A stretch of DNA of 64,000 nucleotides from positions 434,001 to 498,000 of the forward strand of contig NZ_JABBWV010000002.1 in NCBI RefSeq assembly GCF_012999535.1, written 5' to 3'. Below the pieces are notes generated by a model. The model did no database searches, had not been told where the DNA came from, and saw nothing but the letters and a program-made list of their open reading frames with translations. The position numbers and the translations under genes are program-made. Positions within the stretch are counted from its first letter, which is position 1; each line of letters begins with the position of its first letter. The DNA is from Microbispora sp. H11081. GTDB lineage: Bacteria; Actinomycetota; Actinomycetes; Streptosporangiales; Streptosporangiaceae. Of this stretch, positions 33,383-45,679 are shown piece by piece.

Positions 33383-33919
33383 GTGACCGAAATGACCGAA
33401 ACGACGCCAGGCTGGCTCGCTCCCGACGAGATCGAGTCGATGCGGGGCCGGATGCCGATCCTGTACGTGGACGCCGTGCCGGTGCGCGTGGACGACACGG
33501 GCACCGTGACCCGTGTCGGCCTGCTGCTGCGGATCGGCGCCGACGGCACCGTGAGCCGGGCGCTGGTGTCCGGGCGGGTGTACTACCACGAGCGCATCCG
33601 CGACGCGCTTCTGCGCCATCTGGAGAAGGATCTCGGGCCGGTGGCGCTGCCGAGCGTGCCGGTCTCGCCGACGCCGTTCACGGTGGCGGAGTACTTCCCC
33701 ACCCCGGGGGTCACGCCGTTCCACGACCCACGGCAGCACGCGGTCTCCCTGGCCTACATCGTCCCCGTACGCGGTGACTGCCGGCCTCGGCAGGACGCGC
33801 TGGACCTGGTGTGGTTCACGCCCGAGGAGGCGGCCGCCCCGATCGTGCAGCAGGAGATGACCGGCGGTCAGGGCGTGCTGCTCAAGCAGGCGCTGGCCTA
33901 CGTCGGCCGCCTGACCTGA
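33383..33919 (+). CDS. DUF4916 (Nudix-like) protein
   Basis: The 178-residue protein begins with a GTG (VTEMTETTPGWLAPDEIESM) and matches the actinobacterial DUF4916 family, a Nudix-fold family without an obvious Nudix box. Conserved stretches are MPILYVDAVPVRVDDTG, RVYYHERIRDALLRHLEKDLG, and YFPTPGVTPFHDPRQHAVSL. There is no Shine-Dalgarno; TACGAT at 33371-33376 lies 6 nt before the GTG, which fits a leaderless transcript. It is divergent from the HEPN cassette, and the shared 184-bp region makes it the cassette's upstream border. The function is unknown. Confidence 0.8.
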   Translation: MTEMTETTPGWLAPDEIESMRGRMPILYVDAVPVRVDDTGTVTRVGLLLRIGADGTVSRALVSGRVYYHERIRDALLRHLEKDLGPVALPSVPVSPTPFTVAEYFPTPGVTPFHDPRQHAVSLAYIVPVRGDCRPRQDALDLVWFTPEEAAAPIVQQEMTGGQGVLLKQALAYVGRLT

Positions 33920-33970
33920 TCCGGGGTCTGCCGCAGAGTGTCCCCACGCCGTGCCGGAGCGGGCAATCGG

Positions 33971-35329
33971 TTATCGCCGTGCACGGCGGCGGGGCTCAGG
34001 TCGTGCCGCCGCCCCGGTCTCCCGCGTCCTCGCCGCCTCCTGTCGCCGGTCATCGCCGCGCGGTGATCGGGCGCCGGCCGGGCAGGGCCGGCACATCCCC
34101 AGGAGATGACGGGCCAGGACGAGTGTGGTGAGCAGGCCGACAAGCGCGCACACGCCCGGCCAGCCGGCCGCGCTCCAGACACGCACGCCGAGCCAGGAAC
34201 CCGCGCTGCCGCCGAGGTAGGCGCAGGTCATGTAGGCGGTGTTGAGCCTGCCGCGGGCGTCGGGACGCAGGGCGTAGATCCGGGCCTGATTGGCGACCAT
34301 GCCGGACTGCATCGCGACGTCGAGCAGCAGGGTGCCGGCGACCAGCGCGGCCAGCCCCGCGGCGCCGCCGAGCGACCCGGCGGCGAGCACCGCGGCCGAC
34401 AGGAGGACCCCGAGCAGGCAGACCAGGTTCACCGGATCGGGTCCCCGGCGGTCCACCAGACGGCCGGCGAGGGGAGTGCACACCATGGTCGCCGCGCCGA
34501 CCAGGGCGAGCATCCCGACGGCTTGGGCGCCCAGGCCGTACGCCGGGCCGGTGAGGAGGAACGCCAGGCAGGTCCAGACGGCCGAGAACCCGGCGAAGAC
34601 GGCCGCCTGGTAGGCGCAGGAGCGGCGCAGATCCGGCTCGGTGCGGAGCAGGCGCAGCGCCCCGGTCAGGAGTGCGAGGTAGGGCAGGTGGGCAGCCGCT
34701 GCCGTGACCGGCACCCTCACCGGCCCCTCCGCAGGCACCGAGACATTCCCTGAGACAGGCACCGAGACAGGCACCGAGACAGGCACTGGGACAGGCACCG
34801 TGACGGCCAGGGCCGCCGCCAGGAGCAGTGCCAGGGCTGCGGCCACCAGGTACGGAGCCCGCCAGCCCAGCCATTCGCCGAGGGTTCTGCTGAAGGTCCG
34901 GGCCAGCAGCATGCCGCCGGTCGATCCGCTCAGCAACGTGCCGATCACCGCTCCCCGGCGGTCGGCCGCCACAAGACCGGCCGCCAGCGGGCCGACGACC
35001 TGCGCGGCCACGGTGGTGAGACCGACCAGGGCGCTGGCGGCGACGAGGGGCGGCAGGGCCGGCGCGCAGCCCGCGGCGAGCAGGCCCAGGCCGGTCAGGA
35101 CCAGCAGTACGACGAGGAACGGGCGGTGCGGCAGCCGGTCACCGAGCGGGACGAGCAGGACGATCCCGGCGGTGTAGCCGACCTGGGTGGCGGTGACCAC
35201 CAGGGCGCCCGCGTCGGGAGGCAGGTGCAGCCCGGCGGCGACCAGCGGCACGATCGCCTGTGGGAAATAGACGTTGCCCACGGCCACCGCACAGGTCACG
35301 GTCAGGATCGCGAGCATGCGGCGGCTCAT
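33971..35329 (-). CDS. MFS transporter (12 helices)
   Basis: The 452-residue major facilitator has the ATQVGYTAGIVLLVPLGDRL motif A region and a VGPLAAGLV stretch, with six helices on each side of a central loop. The loop is expanded by a VPVPVSVPVSVPVS repeat encoded by 12-bp units. The frame is open upstream, but the ATG at 35329 (MSRRMLAILTVTCAVAVG) starts at the first helix. The Arg-rich C-terminus is unusual. It is divergent from an ArsR-type regulator, which probably represses it; such pairs usually export a drug or metabolite. Confidence 0.85.
   Translation of the reverse strand: MSRRMLAILTVTCAVAVGNVYFPQAIVPLVAAGLHLPPDAGALVVTATQVGYTAGIVLLVPLGDRLPHRPFLVVLLVLTGLGLLAAGCAPALPPLVAASALVGLTTVAAQVVGPLAAGLVAADRRGAVIGTLLSGSTGGMLLARTFSRTLGEWLGWRAPYLVAAALALLLAAALAVTVPVPVPVSVPVSVPVSGNVSVPAEGPVRVPVTAAAAHLPYLALLTGALRLLRTEPDLRRSCAYQAAVFAGFSAVWTCLAFLLTGPAYGLGAQAVGMLALVGAATMVCTPLAGRLVDRRGPDPVNLVCLLGVLLSAAVLAAGSLGGAAGLAALVAGTLLLDVAMQSGMVANQARIYALRPDARGRLNTAYMTCAYLGGSAGSWLGVRVWSAAGWPGVCALVGLLTTLVLARHLLGMCRPCPAGARSPRGDDRRQEAARTRETGAAARPEPRRRARR
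34752..34799. repeat. 12-bp in-frame tandem repeat in the MFS transporter gene
   Basis: Four units of GAGACAGGCACC (the third ends in T, the fourth begins GGG) encode the VPVS repeats of the central cytoplasmic loop on the minus strand. Confidence 0.85.
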
Positions 35330-35594
35330 GCGCCGGCCCCCGGCCCACGACGCACCGGATCGTGCCCCGGTTCGCGCGTGCCCACCTGTCTGGACGGGAT
35401 CGGCCGTGCCGCCGGGCGCTGGAGCGGCCCTGAGCCGAGAGCGAGCCGACGTCCCCGAGCCCGGGTCGTGTCGCCCGCGATCGCGGGGGCCGCCCCGGTG
35501 CCGATCACCGTAGGTCGTTCGAGTAGTACGTGGATCATGGACAGCAGTCCACGCCGAAAGGCTCAGGCCGCCAACGGATGTAGCCTGACGCTTA

Positions 35595-36593
35595 ATGATC
35601 AGCTTTGTGCTCGACGTCGAAGACCTCGCGGACACGAGATTCGCCCTCTCGCCGTTGACCGATACGGTGCTCAGCCTGCGGGTGCTGCGCGACCCGGGGC
35701 TTTCGGCGGTGCACCTCCCGTGGCGCAGGTCCGTTCTCGGCACGCTCGGCACGCTCGACACGGATCTGCTGATGTCCCTGGTGGCGGAGAGGTTCACCGT
35801 TCCCGACTTCCTGACCCCGAGGCCCGCGACCTTCGCCCCCGGGTTCGAGGAGGAGCTGGCGGCGGTCCGCCGTACCCCTCCTGATGTGGTCCGGCGCGAC
35901 CTGGCGGCCACGCACGCGCCGGCTCCGGTGCCCGAGCCGCTGCGTGACGCCGCCGCCGACGGCGACGCGGCGGTCGTACGGCTCCGGGACGCCGTCTGCG
36001 ACCTCCTGGGCCGCTACTGGGAGATCGCCGTCCGGCCGATGTGGCCGCAGATGCGGCTGGTGCTGGAGGCCGACATGACCTACCGGGCGCGGCAACTCGC
36101 CGTCGGAGGCGCCCGCCTGCTGTTCGCGGGCATGCACCCGAACCTGCGCTGGGACGACGGCGTGCTGCACGTCGACAAGGTGATCAGCAGCTTCCGCGTC
36201 GCGGCGTCCGGTCGAGGGCTGCTGCTCGTGCCCGCCGTGTTCGCGCACAAGCCCGCGCCCCCGGTCGTTCCTGAGGAGCCTCCCACGCTGGTCTATCCCA
36301 GCCGCGGCGTGGCGACGCTCTGGACCCCGGCGCCCGTGGCGGACGAGACCGCTCTCGTGTCGCTTCTCGGCGCGCCGAGGGCGAGGCTGCTCGGCCTCCT
36401 CGGCGAGCCGCTGCCCACCGTCGAGATCGCCCGCCGTCTCAGGGTCACTCCGAGCGCCGTGTCCCAGCACCTGCGCGTGCTGCACGCCACGGGCCTGGTC
36501 GCCCGGGCCCGCGACGGGCGGCAGGTGCTCTATCGGCGTAGCGCCCTGGGCGACCGGCTCACCGGTGCGGCGAGCGCCCGTTCAGTGCCGTGA
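35595..36593 (+). CDS. ArsR-family regulator with N-terminal DUF5937-like domain
   Basis: The 332-residue protein has a large N-terminal domain (residues 1-~240, beginning MISFVLDVEDLADTRFALSP) of the type found in actinobacterial DUF5937 regulators. A C-terminal ArsR winged helix follows (SLLGAPRARLLGLLGEPLPT, VTPSAVSQHLRVLHATGLVA). The metal-binding ELCVCDL motif of true ArsR is absent, so the inducer is probably not a metal. TAGCCT at 35581-35586 may be a -10 for a near-leaderless mRNA. It is divergent from the MFS gene. Its 3' end overlaps the convergent alkaline phosphatase gene by 12 bp. Confidence 0.85.
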   Translation: MISFVLDVEDLADTRFALSPLTDTVLSLRVLRDPGLSAVHLPWRRSVLGTLGTLDTDLLMSLVAERFTVPDFLTPRPATFAPGFEEELAAVRRTPPDVVRRDLAATHAPAPVPEPLRDAAADGDAAVVRLRDAVCDLLGRYWEIAVRPMWPQMRLVLEADMTYRARQLAVGGARLLFAGMHPNLRWDDGVLHVDKVISSFRVAASGRGLLLVPAVFAHKPAPPVVPEEPPTLVYPSRGVATLWTPAPVADETALVSLLGAPRARLLGLLGEPLPTVEIARRLRVTPSAVSQHLRVLHATGLVARARDGRQVLYRRSALGDRLTGAASARSVP

Positions 36594-37847
36594 GGTCAGC
36601 ACCTGGGAGAGCACCTTGTGCACGTAGGTGTTGGGGTGCTTGCCGGTGAAGAGGGTGGACAGGGGTCCCTCGGCAGTGACCGGCACGTCCACGCCGGTGT
36701 GCCCGGTGGTGGTCCAGTCCATGACGAACTTGAGGTTGCTGCCGTGGATCGGGAACGGGCCGTCGGACTGGTCGCTGCCGCTCTCGTCGGTGTCGGAGGC
36801 GTCCTTCACGGTGAGGCCGCCGCAGTCGTGGTCACCCGTGATGACGAGAAGGGTGTCGGGGTGCGCGGCCACGTACGCCCTGGCGACCTTGACCGCCTTC
36901 TCCAGGGATGCCATGGCCTGAAGCACGCCGGCGCCGTTGTTCTCGTGCGCGGACAAGTCGACGCCCTCTTCCTCGACGAAGAGGAAGAAACCCTTCTTGT
37001 TCGTGCTGAGGGTGTCGAGGGCCTTCTTGGTCATCGTGGCCAGGTCCACGGCCGGAGCGTGGACGTCGCCCTGACCTTCGGGCCTCGGCTGGAACATCAC
37101 CTCGTTGCTGAACAGGCCCAGCAGCTTGCCTCGCTTCGCGTGGGCGAGCTCCTTGGCGTTGGAGACGTACTGGTAGCCGGCGCGCTTGGCCTTGTCGATC
37201 AGGTTGCCCTTGGTGCCCTTGCTGGCCTCGTCGGGCTTGTCGGGCCATGCGCCCGGCGTGCCCGCGGGGAGCCACCAGTCCTCGCCGCCGCCGAGGATGA
37301 CGTCCGGCTTGCTGACCTCCAGGTACTGCCGCGCGATCTCGTCCTGGGAGTCGCGGTCGGCGGTCTGGGAGAACCACGCGGCGGGGCTGGCGTCGGTCAC
37401 CTGAGCCGTGGTGACGAGGCCGGTGGACTTGCCCGCCGCCTTGGCCTGCCGGCCCAGGATCGGCAGCGGCTTGCCCTTGACGTCCACGCTGATGGCGCCG
37501 TCGTAGGTCTTCTTCCCCGTCGCCCAGGCGGTGGCCGCCGCGGCGGAGTCGGTGACGGCGGTCTTGGGGTCGTGCGGGCTGGTGCTCAGCTGCCCGGAGA
37601 CCGGAAGCTTGTCCATGGCGAGCTGTCCGCGGAGGCCGGTCAGGTACAGCCGCGCGGCTTCACGATGAGCCGCGGACATGCCGTCTCCGTTGATGAAGAT
37701 CACGCTGCGTGCCCGGCCCCCGTCGTGGTGAGAGGTGGCGGCGTTCGCGGGCAGGCCGGGACTGAGGACCGCGCTGACGAACGCCGCCGTAGCCGCAGTC
37801 GTCGTCGGCACAAGCAGCCGCAGCAGGCGCTTGCGAGAGGAACCCAT
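36582..37847 (-). CDS. Secreted alkaline phosphatase (PhoA family)
   Basis: The 421-residue enzyme has a signal peptide (MGSSRKRLLRLLVPTTTAAT... GLPANA). Family marks are INGDGMS (first metal Asp), VTDSAAAATAWATGKK with the phosphoryl-accepting Ser, TGDHDCGG, and TTTGHTGVDVPV with the last metal His. The usual EGGRIDxxxH region reads EEEGVDLSAHENN, a variant. It should release phosphate from phosphomonoesters outside the cell. A GTTCACC heptamer (minus strand, 37918-37912) recalls half of an actinomycete PHO box, with TAATAT nearby. The ATG at 37847 has GGGGG upstream. A phosphoesterase relic lies just beyond the promoter. Confidence 0.92.
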   Translation of the reverse strand: MGSSRKRLLRLLVPTTTAATAAFVSAVLSPGLPANAATSHHDGGRARSVIFINGDGMSAAHREAARLYLTGLRGQLAMDKLPVSGQLSTSPHDPKTAVTDSAAAATAWATGKKTYDGAISVDVKGKPLPILGRQAKAAGKSTGLVTTAQVTDASPAAWFSQTADRDSQDEIARQYLEVSKPDVILGGGEDWWLPAGTPGAWPDKPDEASKGTKGNLIDKAKRAGYQYVSNAKELAHAKRGKLLGLFSNEVMFQPRPEGQGDVHAPAVDLATMTKKALDTLSTNKKGFFLFVEEEGVDLSAHENNGAGVLQAMASLEKAVKVARAYVAAHPDTLLVITGDHDCGGLTVKDASDTDESGSDQSDGPFPIHGSNLKFVMDWTTTGHTGVDVPVTAEGPLSTLFTGKHPNTYVHKVLSQVLTSRH

Positions 37848-38104
37848 GTAAAACCCCCAAGTGGGTATCTGTTGACAAGACGGGGATATTACGGGCGAAA
37901 ATCCACCATCAGGTGAACGTGGCCTGGAAACATCTTTAACCACGTCAGGCCAAGTCCCCCGCCGTTCGCGATCTTTGTTTACTGTGCGTAAACCCACTGT
38001 TGTCAGGATGCACACCGTCCGGCGTCCGCAGCGGGGCTAATTTTCTCGCTGTCGTACCGATCACCGAACCCGCGATCGGTGCCGGCTGCCGAGGAAGGAC
38101 ACGA

Positions 38105-38356
38105 ATGGGAACAGCCGACGAACGCAGGAGCCCGGCAGTCCGGGCTCGTGGGATCACGAAGTCATTCGGCGACGTGGCCGCACTCGACGGGGTCGACCTC
38201 GACGTGGCGTACGGGCAGGATCGTGGACGAGGTCTCGCACAGCGAGCACTGGAAGGACTCGGCGATCTTCGTCGTCGAGGACGACTCCCAGGTCGGCACC
38301 GGCCAAGTCGACGGCCACCGGGCCCCGATCCTGATCATCAGCCCCTGGGCGCCGGA
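38105..38356 (+). pseudogene. Chimeric gene relic: ABC ATPase head joined to a phosphoesterase (PF04185-like) fragment
   Basis: From an ATG with GAGGAAGGA upstream, the first ~36 codons read like the start of an ABC ATPase (VRARGITKSFGDVAALDGVD) and stop resembling one before any Walker A. From about 38216, in another frame, 46 codons read GRIVDEVSHSEHWKDSAIFV, then VEDDSQ...VDGHRAP, then ISPWA, matching an internal piece of secreted phosphoesterases of the phospholipase C/acid phosphatase family. Both pieces are too short to work and are out of frame with each other. A large imperfect hairpin follows. I call it a decayed recombination product. Confidence 0.65.
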
Positions 38357-38381
38357 CGACGACGGCTGGCGCGGGCCGATC

Positions 38382-38432
38382 GGACGGAAGGCGCTTGACC
38401 GGCGTCATCGCGGGTCGAGCGCCTTTCCGTCC
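38382..38432. terminator. Large imperfect hairpin after the glycosyltransferase gene
   Basis: Arms 38382-38400 and 38413-38432 pair along about 19 positions with one bulge and one mismatch, around a 12-nt loop. It lies 28 bp beyond the stop of the minus-strand glycosyltransferase gene and just after the pseudogene. Confidence 0.6.
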
Positions 38433-38459
38433 CCGCGCGGGGGCGGGCGGCCGGCCGGG

Positions 38460-39635
38460 TCAGCGTGGCGCGTGCGTGCCGCTGCCCGTCTTGGCGCCGA
38501 GTAGCTCGGAGAAGAGGGCGTCCCACTGGGGCATCACGTTCTCCGGCGCGTACTCCATGGCGGTGACCGCCGCGGCGGCGCCCATGCGCAGCCGCAGGTC
38601 GCGGTCGGCGATGAGCCGGTTGAGCGCCGCGGCCAGGGCGTCCACGTCTTCGGCGGGCACCAGGACGCCGTCGGTCCCGTCGGTGAGCACGTCGCCCGGA
38701 CCGGTCGGGCAGTCGAAGGCCACGATCGGCAACGCGTGGGTCATCGCCTCGATCATGACCATGGGCAGGCCCTCGAACCGGCTGCTCAGCGCGTAGATCG
38801 AGGCCCGCGCGAGCTCGTCGTCGAGGCGGTTGGTCCTGCCCATGAGCGTCACGTGCCCGGCCAGGCCGTGCTCGCCGATCATCGCGCGCAGGGCGGCCTT
38901 CTTCGGGCCGGTGCCGAACACGCGCAGGCGCCACTCCGGATGTTCCTTCACCACCTGGGCGAACGCCGGGAGCAGCAGGTCGAAGCCCTTCTGCTTGACC
39001 AGGCGTCCCGCGGCCACCACCACGGGGTGCTCCTGCCGGGACGGTGCCTGGTTCACTGAGTGGACCGCGTTCGGGATCCGCACGATCCTCGTGCCGGGCA
39101 GCGCCCGCTCGTAGTCGCGCTGGTCGCTGGGCGTGAGCACGGTGATCGCGTCGAACGCCCCGTAGTGCTTGAGGATCTCCTCGCGCAGCGTCGCGGGATA
39201 GGTGCCGAGGTTCATGTGCTCCTGCGCGACCCGCACCACGCTCTTGGGGGTGCGGCGCGCGGAGATGAGGTTCAGCGCCGGGCGGGTGGTCACGAGGACG
39301 CCGTCGTCCATAGAGGAGACGTAGTCGATGACCGCCTTCTCCACCCGCTCGGTGAAGTAGCCCGCCGCGAACTCGCCGTAGGGCACGATCTTGCCGCGCA
39401 GCCGCCGCCACACCCGGCGGCCGAGGGAGTCGGTCAGGACCCCGGCCCGCTGGTCCACGAGCGTGCCGAGGGTCACGGCGGGATGCAGCTTGAACTGCGG
39501 CTCCTCGCGGCGGCGCACCACGCTCATGATCTCCACGTCGTGGCCGAGCGCGGCCATCGCGTTCGCCTGGTTGACCACGGTGCGGATCGTGCCGCCCATG
39601 CCGTAGGCGTGTAGGAGCATGTATCGGATCCTCAT
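38460..39635 (-). CDS. GT4-family glycosyltransferase
   Basis: The 391-residue GT-B enzyme has the acceptor-side loop YGMGGTIRTVVNQANAM, VVVAAGRLVKQKGFDLLLPA at the linker, and the donor-binding E-x7-E motif in SRFEGLPMVMIEAMTHALP. It retains the layout of retaining GT4 transferases. There is no signal peptide, so it acts on the inner membrane face or in the cytoplasm. Its start overlaps the stop of the upstream sulfotransferase gene by 4 bp (ATGA), so the two are coupled and probably modify the same glycan or glycolipid. Donor and acceptor are not deducible. Confidence 0.9.
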   Translation of the reverse strand: MRIRYMLLHAYGMGGTIRTVVNQANAMAALGHDVEIMSVVRRREEPQFKLHPAVTLGTLVDQRAGVLTDSLGRRVWRRLRGKIVPYGEFAAGYFTERVEKAVIDYVSSMDDGVLVTTRPALNLISARRTPKSVVRVAQEHMNLGTYPATLREEILKHYGAFDAITVLTPSDQRDYERALPGTRIVRIPNAVHSVNQAPSRQEHPVVVAAGRLVKQKGFDLLLPAFAQVVKEHPEWRLRVFGTGPKKAALRAMIGEHGLAGHVTLMGRTNRLDDELARASIYALSSRFEGLPMVMIEAMTHALPIVAFDCPTGPGDVLTDGTDGVLVPAEDVDALAAALNRLIADRDLRLRMGAAAAVTAMEYAPENVMPQWDALFSELLGAKTGSGTHAPR

Positions 39636-40531
39636 CCGCGCCGGCCCTCCTCACGGGGGAGGTAGCCCCAGCTACGGCAGATGGGTTTGAGCAGATCGGG
39701 TATCTCGTCCGGCCCCGGCAGGTCGCGCCCCGGCTGCACCGTGCCCGACTTGATCTTGTCGCTCCAGTCGCCGAGGCCCTTCCGCACGACCTCCTGCTCG
39801 CCGTACGCCAGCATGCCGGGCTCCCACTCGACGCCGAGGAACTCGCAGATGGCGCGGGTCGTCTTCTCCGGCTCCCCGGTCAGGTCCTCGTAGCGCACGG
39901 TCAGGCCGGTGAGGGCCTTCTTGGCCCGCTGCACGGCCTTCATGTAGCGCAGCGCGTCGGCGGCGGCCTCCTCCCGGGTGCGCTTGACGGGGTCGGCCTC
40001 GTACCAGGACGCGGCGATGGAGGCGGGGTGGCGCAGCAGGAAGACGAACCGGGCATCGGGCCAGCAGGCGGCGATCCTGGCGTACGCGAAGGCGTTGGCG
40101 GGGGTCTTGTCCACGATGGTCCGCTTGCCGCTGCGTACGAGTTCGCGGTGGAGCACCCGGTCCCACAGCATGTGCTCCAGGTCGGCCTGGTTGTGGCCGA
40201 GCGCCTCCATGGCCTTGCGGGCCAGCGGCGTGCCGAACCCGACGGTCAGCCGCCGGACGTGCAGCTCATGCGGGGCGTGCAGGTCGGGGTGGGCGTTCAG
40301 GATCGACCGCAGCAGGGTGGAGCCGGACCGCACCGGGGAGATGACGAACACCGGGGCGGTCAGGAGGCGGTCGGTGCGGGGATCGGCCGGTGGACGCACC
40401 AGTTCCTCGGGAGCGGGCGCCGGGGCGGGGGTCTGCGGCGACGGCGGCGACGACGTGGCGGGCCGGACGCGGGTGAGCTGGACTCCTGTGAACCTGACGA
40501 GTGCGCCGTTGATCCTCCGCTGCCATGTCAT
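39632..40531 (-). CDS. PAPS-dependent sulfotransferase (Sulfotransfer_3 type)
   Basis: The 299-residue protein has the 5'-phosphosulfate loop FVISPVRSGSTLLRSIL, a Pro/Ala-rich N-terminal linker, the 3'-phosphate region FVFLLRHPASIAASWYE, and YEDLTGEPEKTTRAICEFLG. These are the two PAPS-binding blocks of carbohydrate/lipid sulfotransferases. It would move sulfate from PAPS to a hydroxyl on a glycan, lipid or metabolite. It is the first gene of the pair with the glycosyltransferase. No cysDNC genes are near. Confidence 0.9.
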   Translation of the reverse strand: MTWQRRINGALVRFTGVQLTRVRPATSSPPSPQTPAPAPAPEELVRPPADPRTDRLLTAPVFVISPVRSGSTLLRSILNAHPDLHAPHELHVRRLTVGFGTPLARKAMEALGHNQADLEHMLWDRVLHRELVRSGKRTIVDKTPANAFAYARIAACWPDARFVFLLRHPASIAASWYEADPVKRTREEAAADALRYMKAVQRAKKALTGLTVRYEDLTGEPEKTTRAICEFLGVEWEPGMLAYGEQEVVRKGLGDWSDKIKSGTVQPGRDLPGPDEIPDLLKPICRSWGYLPREEGRRG

Positions 40532-40781
40532 GGCTCGCGAATGTACCGGTGCTTCCGGGGAATTCCCTGAGAATCAACCCCAAGGGTCACCTGTGACCCC
40601 ACCACCTGTCACCAGGCGATCCGCTGCCTCGGCGCGGTCAGCCACCGGCGGGCGGCGTCCAGGTGGGCGTCTCGCCGCAGGGGCCGCCCCTCCAGGCCCT
40701 CCACCCGGCGTTCGGGTCCGGAAACGCGAACCGGATCCGGCCGGACATGTCGTCCGAACCGGATCCGGTGTGGTCGCCAGG

Positions 40782-42281
<1,500 letters not shown>

Positions 42282-42454
42282 TCACGGAAAGCGGGGACAT
42301 CCGCGGGATCGGCACCACGTCCCACAGCCGGGACGCACACCACGAGGGCGTCGCGGACGGCTACCCCCTGCCGCTTCACCACCGATCTGGCAAGGGGAGA
42401 CCGCCTCTCGGGGACTCAGTCTGGAAACCTCGCCGAAATGTGTCAAGGTGGCCT

Positions 42455-42465
42455 TGAAACTTTCG
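42455..42465. promoter_or_regulatory. Xylanase-box-like palindrome 1
   Basis: TGAAACTTTCG differs by one base from CGAAACTTTCG, the palindrome I recall from Streptomyces xylanase promoters. It lies about 195 bp upstream of the xylanase start. Confidence 0.5.
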
Positions 42466-42563
42466 GAGACCAGCTCCTCCGTGCGTGCTCCGCGTCGCCT
42501 CCGGCCGATGGCAGGGCCATGGAGAACAGGGCAGGCGTCTCACAGCGTGAGACGCGCCGCCGA

Positions 42564-42574
42564 TGAAATTTTCA
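42564..42574. promoter_or_regulatory. Xylanase-box-like palindrome 2
   Basis: TGAAATTTTCA is a perfect odd-length palindrome (TGAAA-T-TTTCA), with the same GAAANTTTC core as the box 99 bp before it. Confidence 0.4.
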
Positions 42575-42733
42575 CCCCGCCGCCCGCGCCGTACGTGGCG
42601 CGGGCGTGGGAGATAGCTCCTGATAGGCGGACGTCCGGATCGCGCGGCGGCGGAACCGGGCGCGCCCGGGCTCTTGACGGAGCCTCCCGCCTCGTATTTG
42701 CTCCGGCGCACCACCACCAACCGGCCGTCGTGA

Positions 42734-45618
<2,885 letters not shown>

Positions 45619-45627
45619 GTCACTCCG

Positions 45628-45667
45628 GGAAGCCTCCGATGCGGCCCCTCCCGCACCGGAGGCTTCC
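45628..45667. terminator. Hairpin between convergent CE1 esterase and SpoIIE-type phosphatase genes
   Basis: Perfect 11-bp arms GGAAGCCTCCG (45628-45638) and CGGAGGCTTCC (45657-45667) lie in the 61-bp gap between convergent genes, so it can work in both directions. Confidence 0.75.
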
Positions 45668-45679
45668 TCCGTACGGGCC

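Noticed and set aside
33199-33549. Upstream extension of the HEPN protein frame by 117 codons
   Set aside because: The extension has no family resemblance, crosses the leader inverted repeat and overlaps the divergent DUF4916 gene. The ATG at 33198 begins the winged-helix domain.
37912-37918. PHO box controlling the alkaline phosphatase
   Set aside because: Only one GTTCACC unit is convincing; the adjacent 11-bp position (GGTGGATTTTC) does not match, so it is mentioned only as a possibility in the gene entry.
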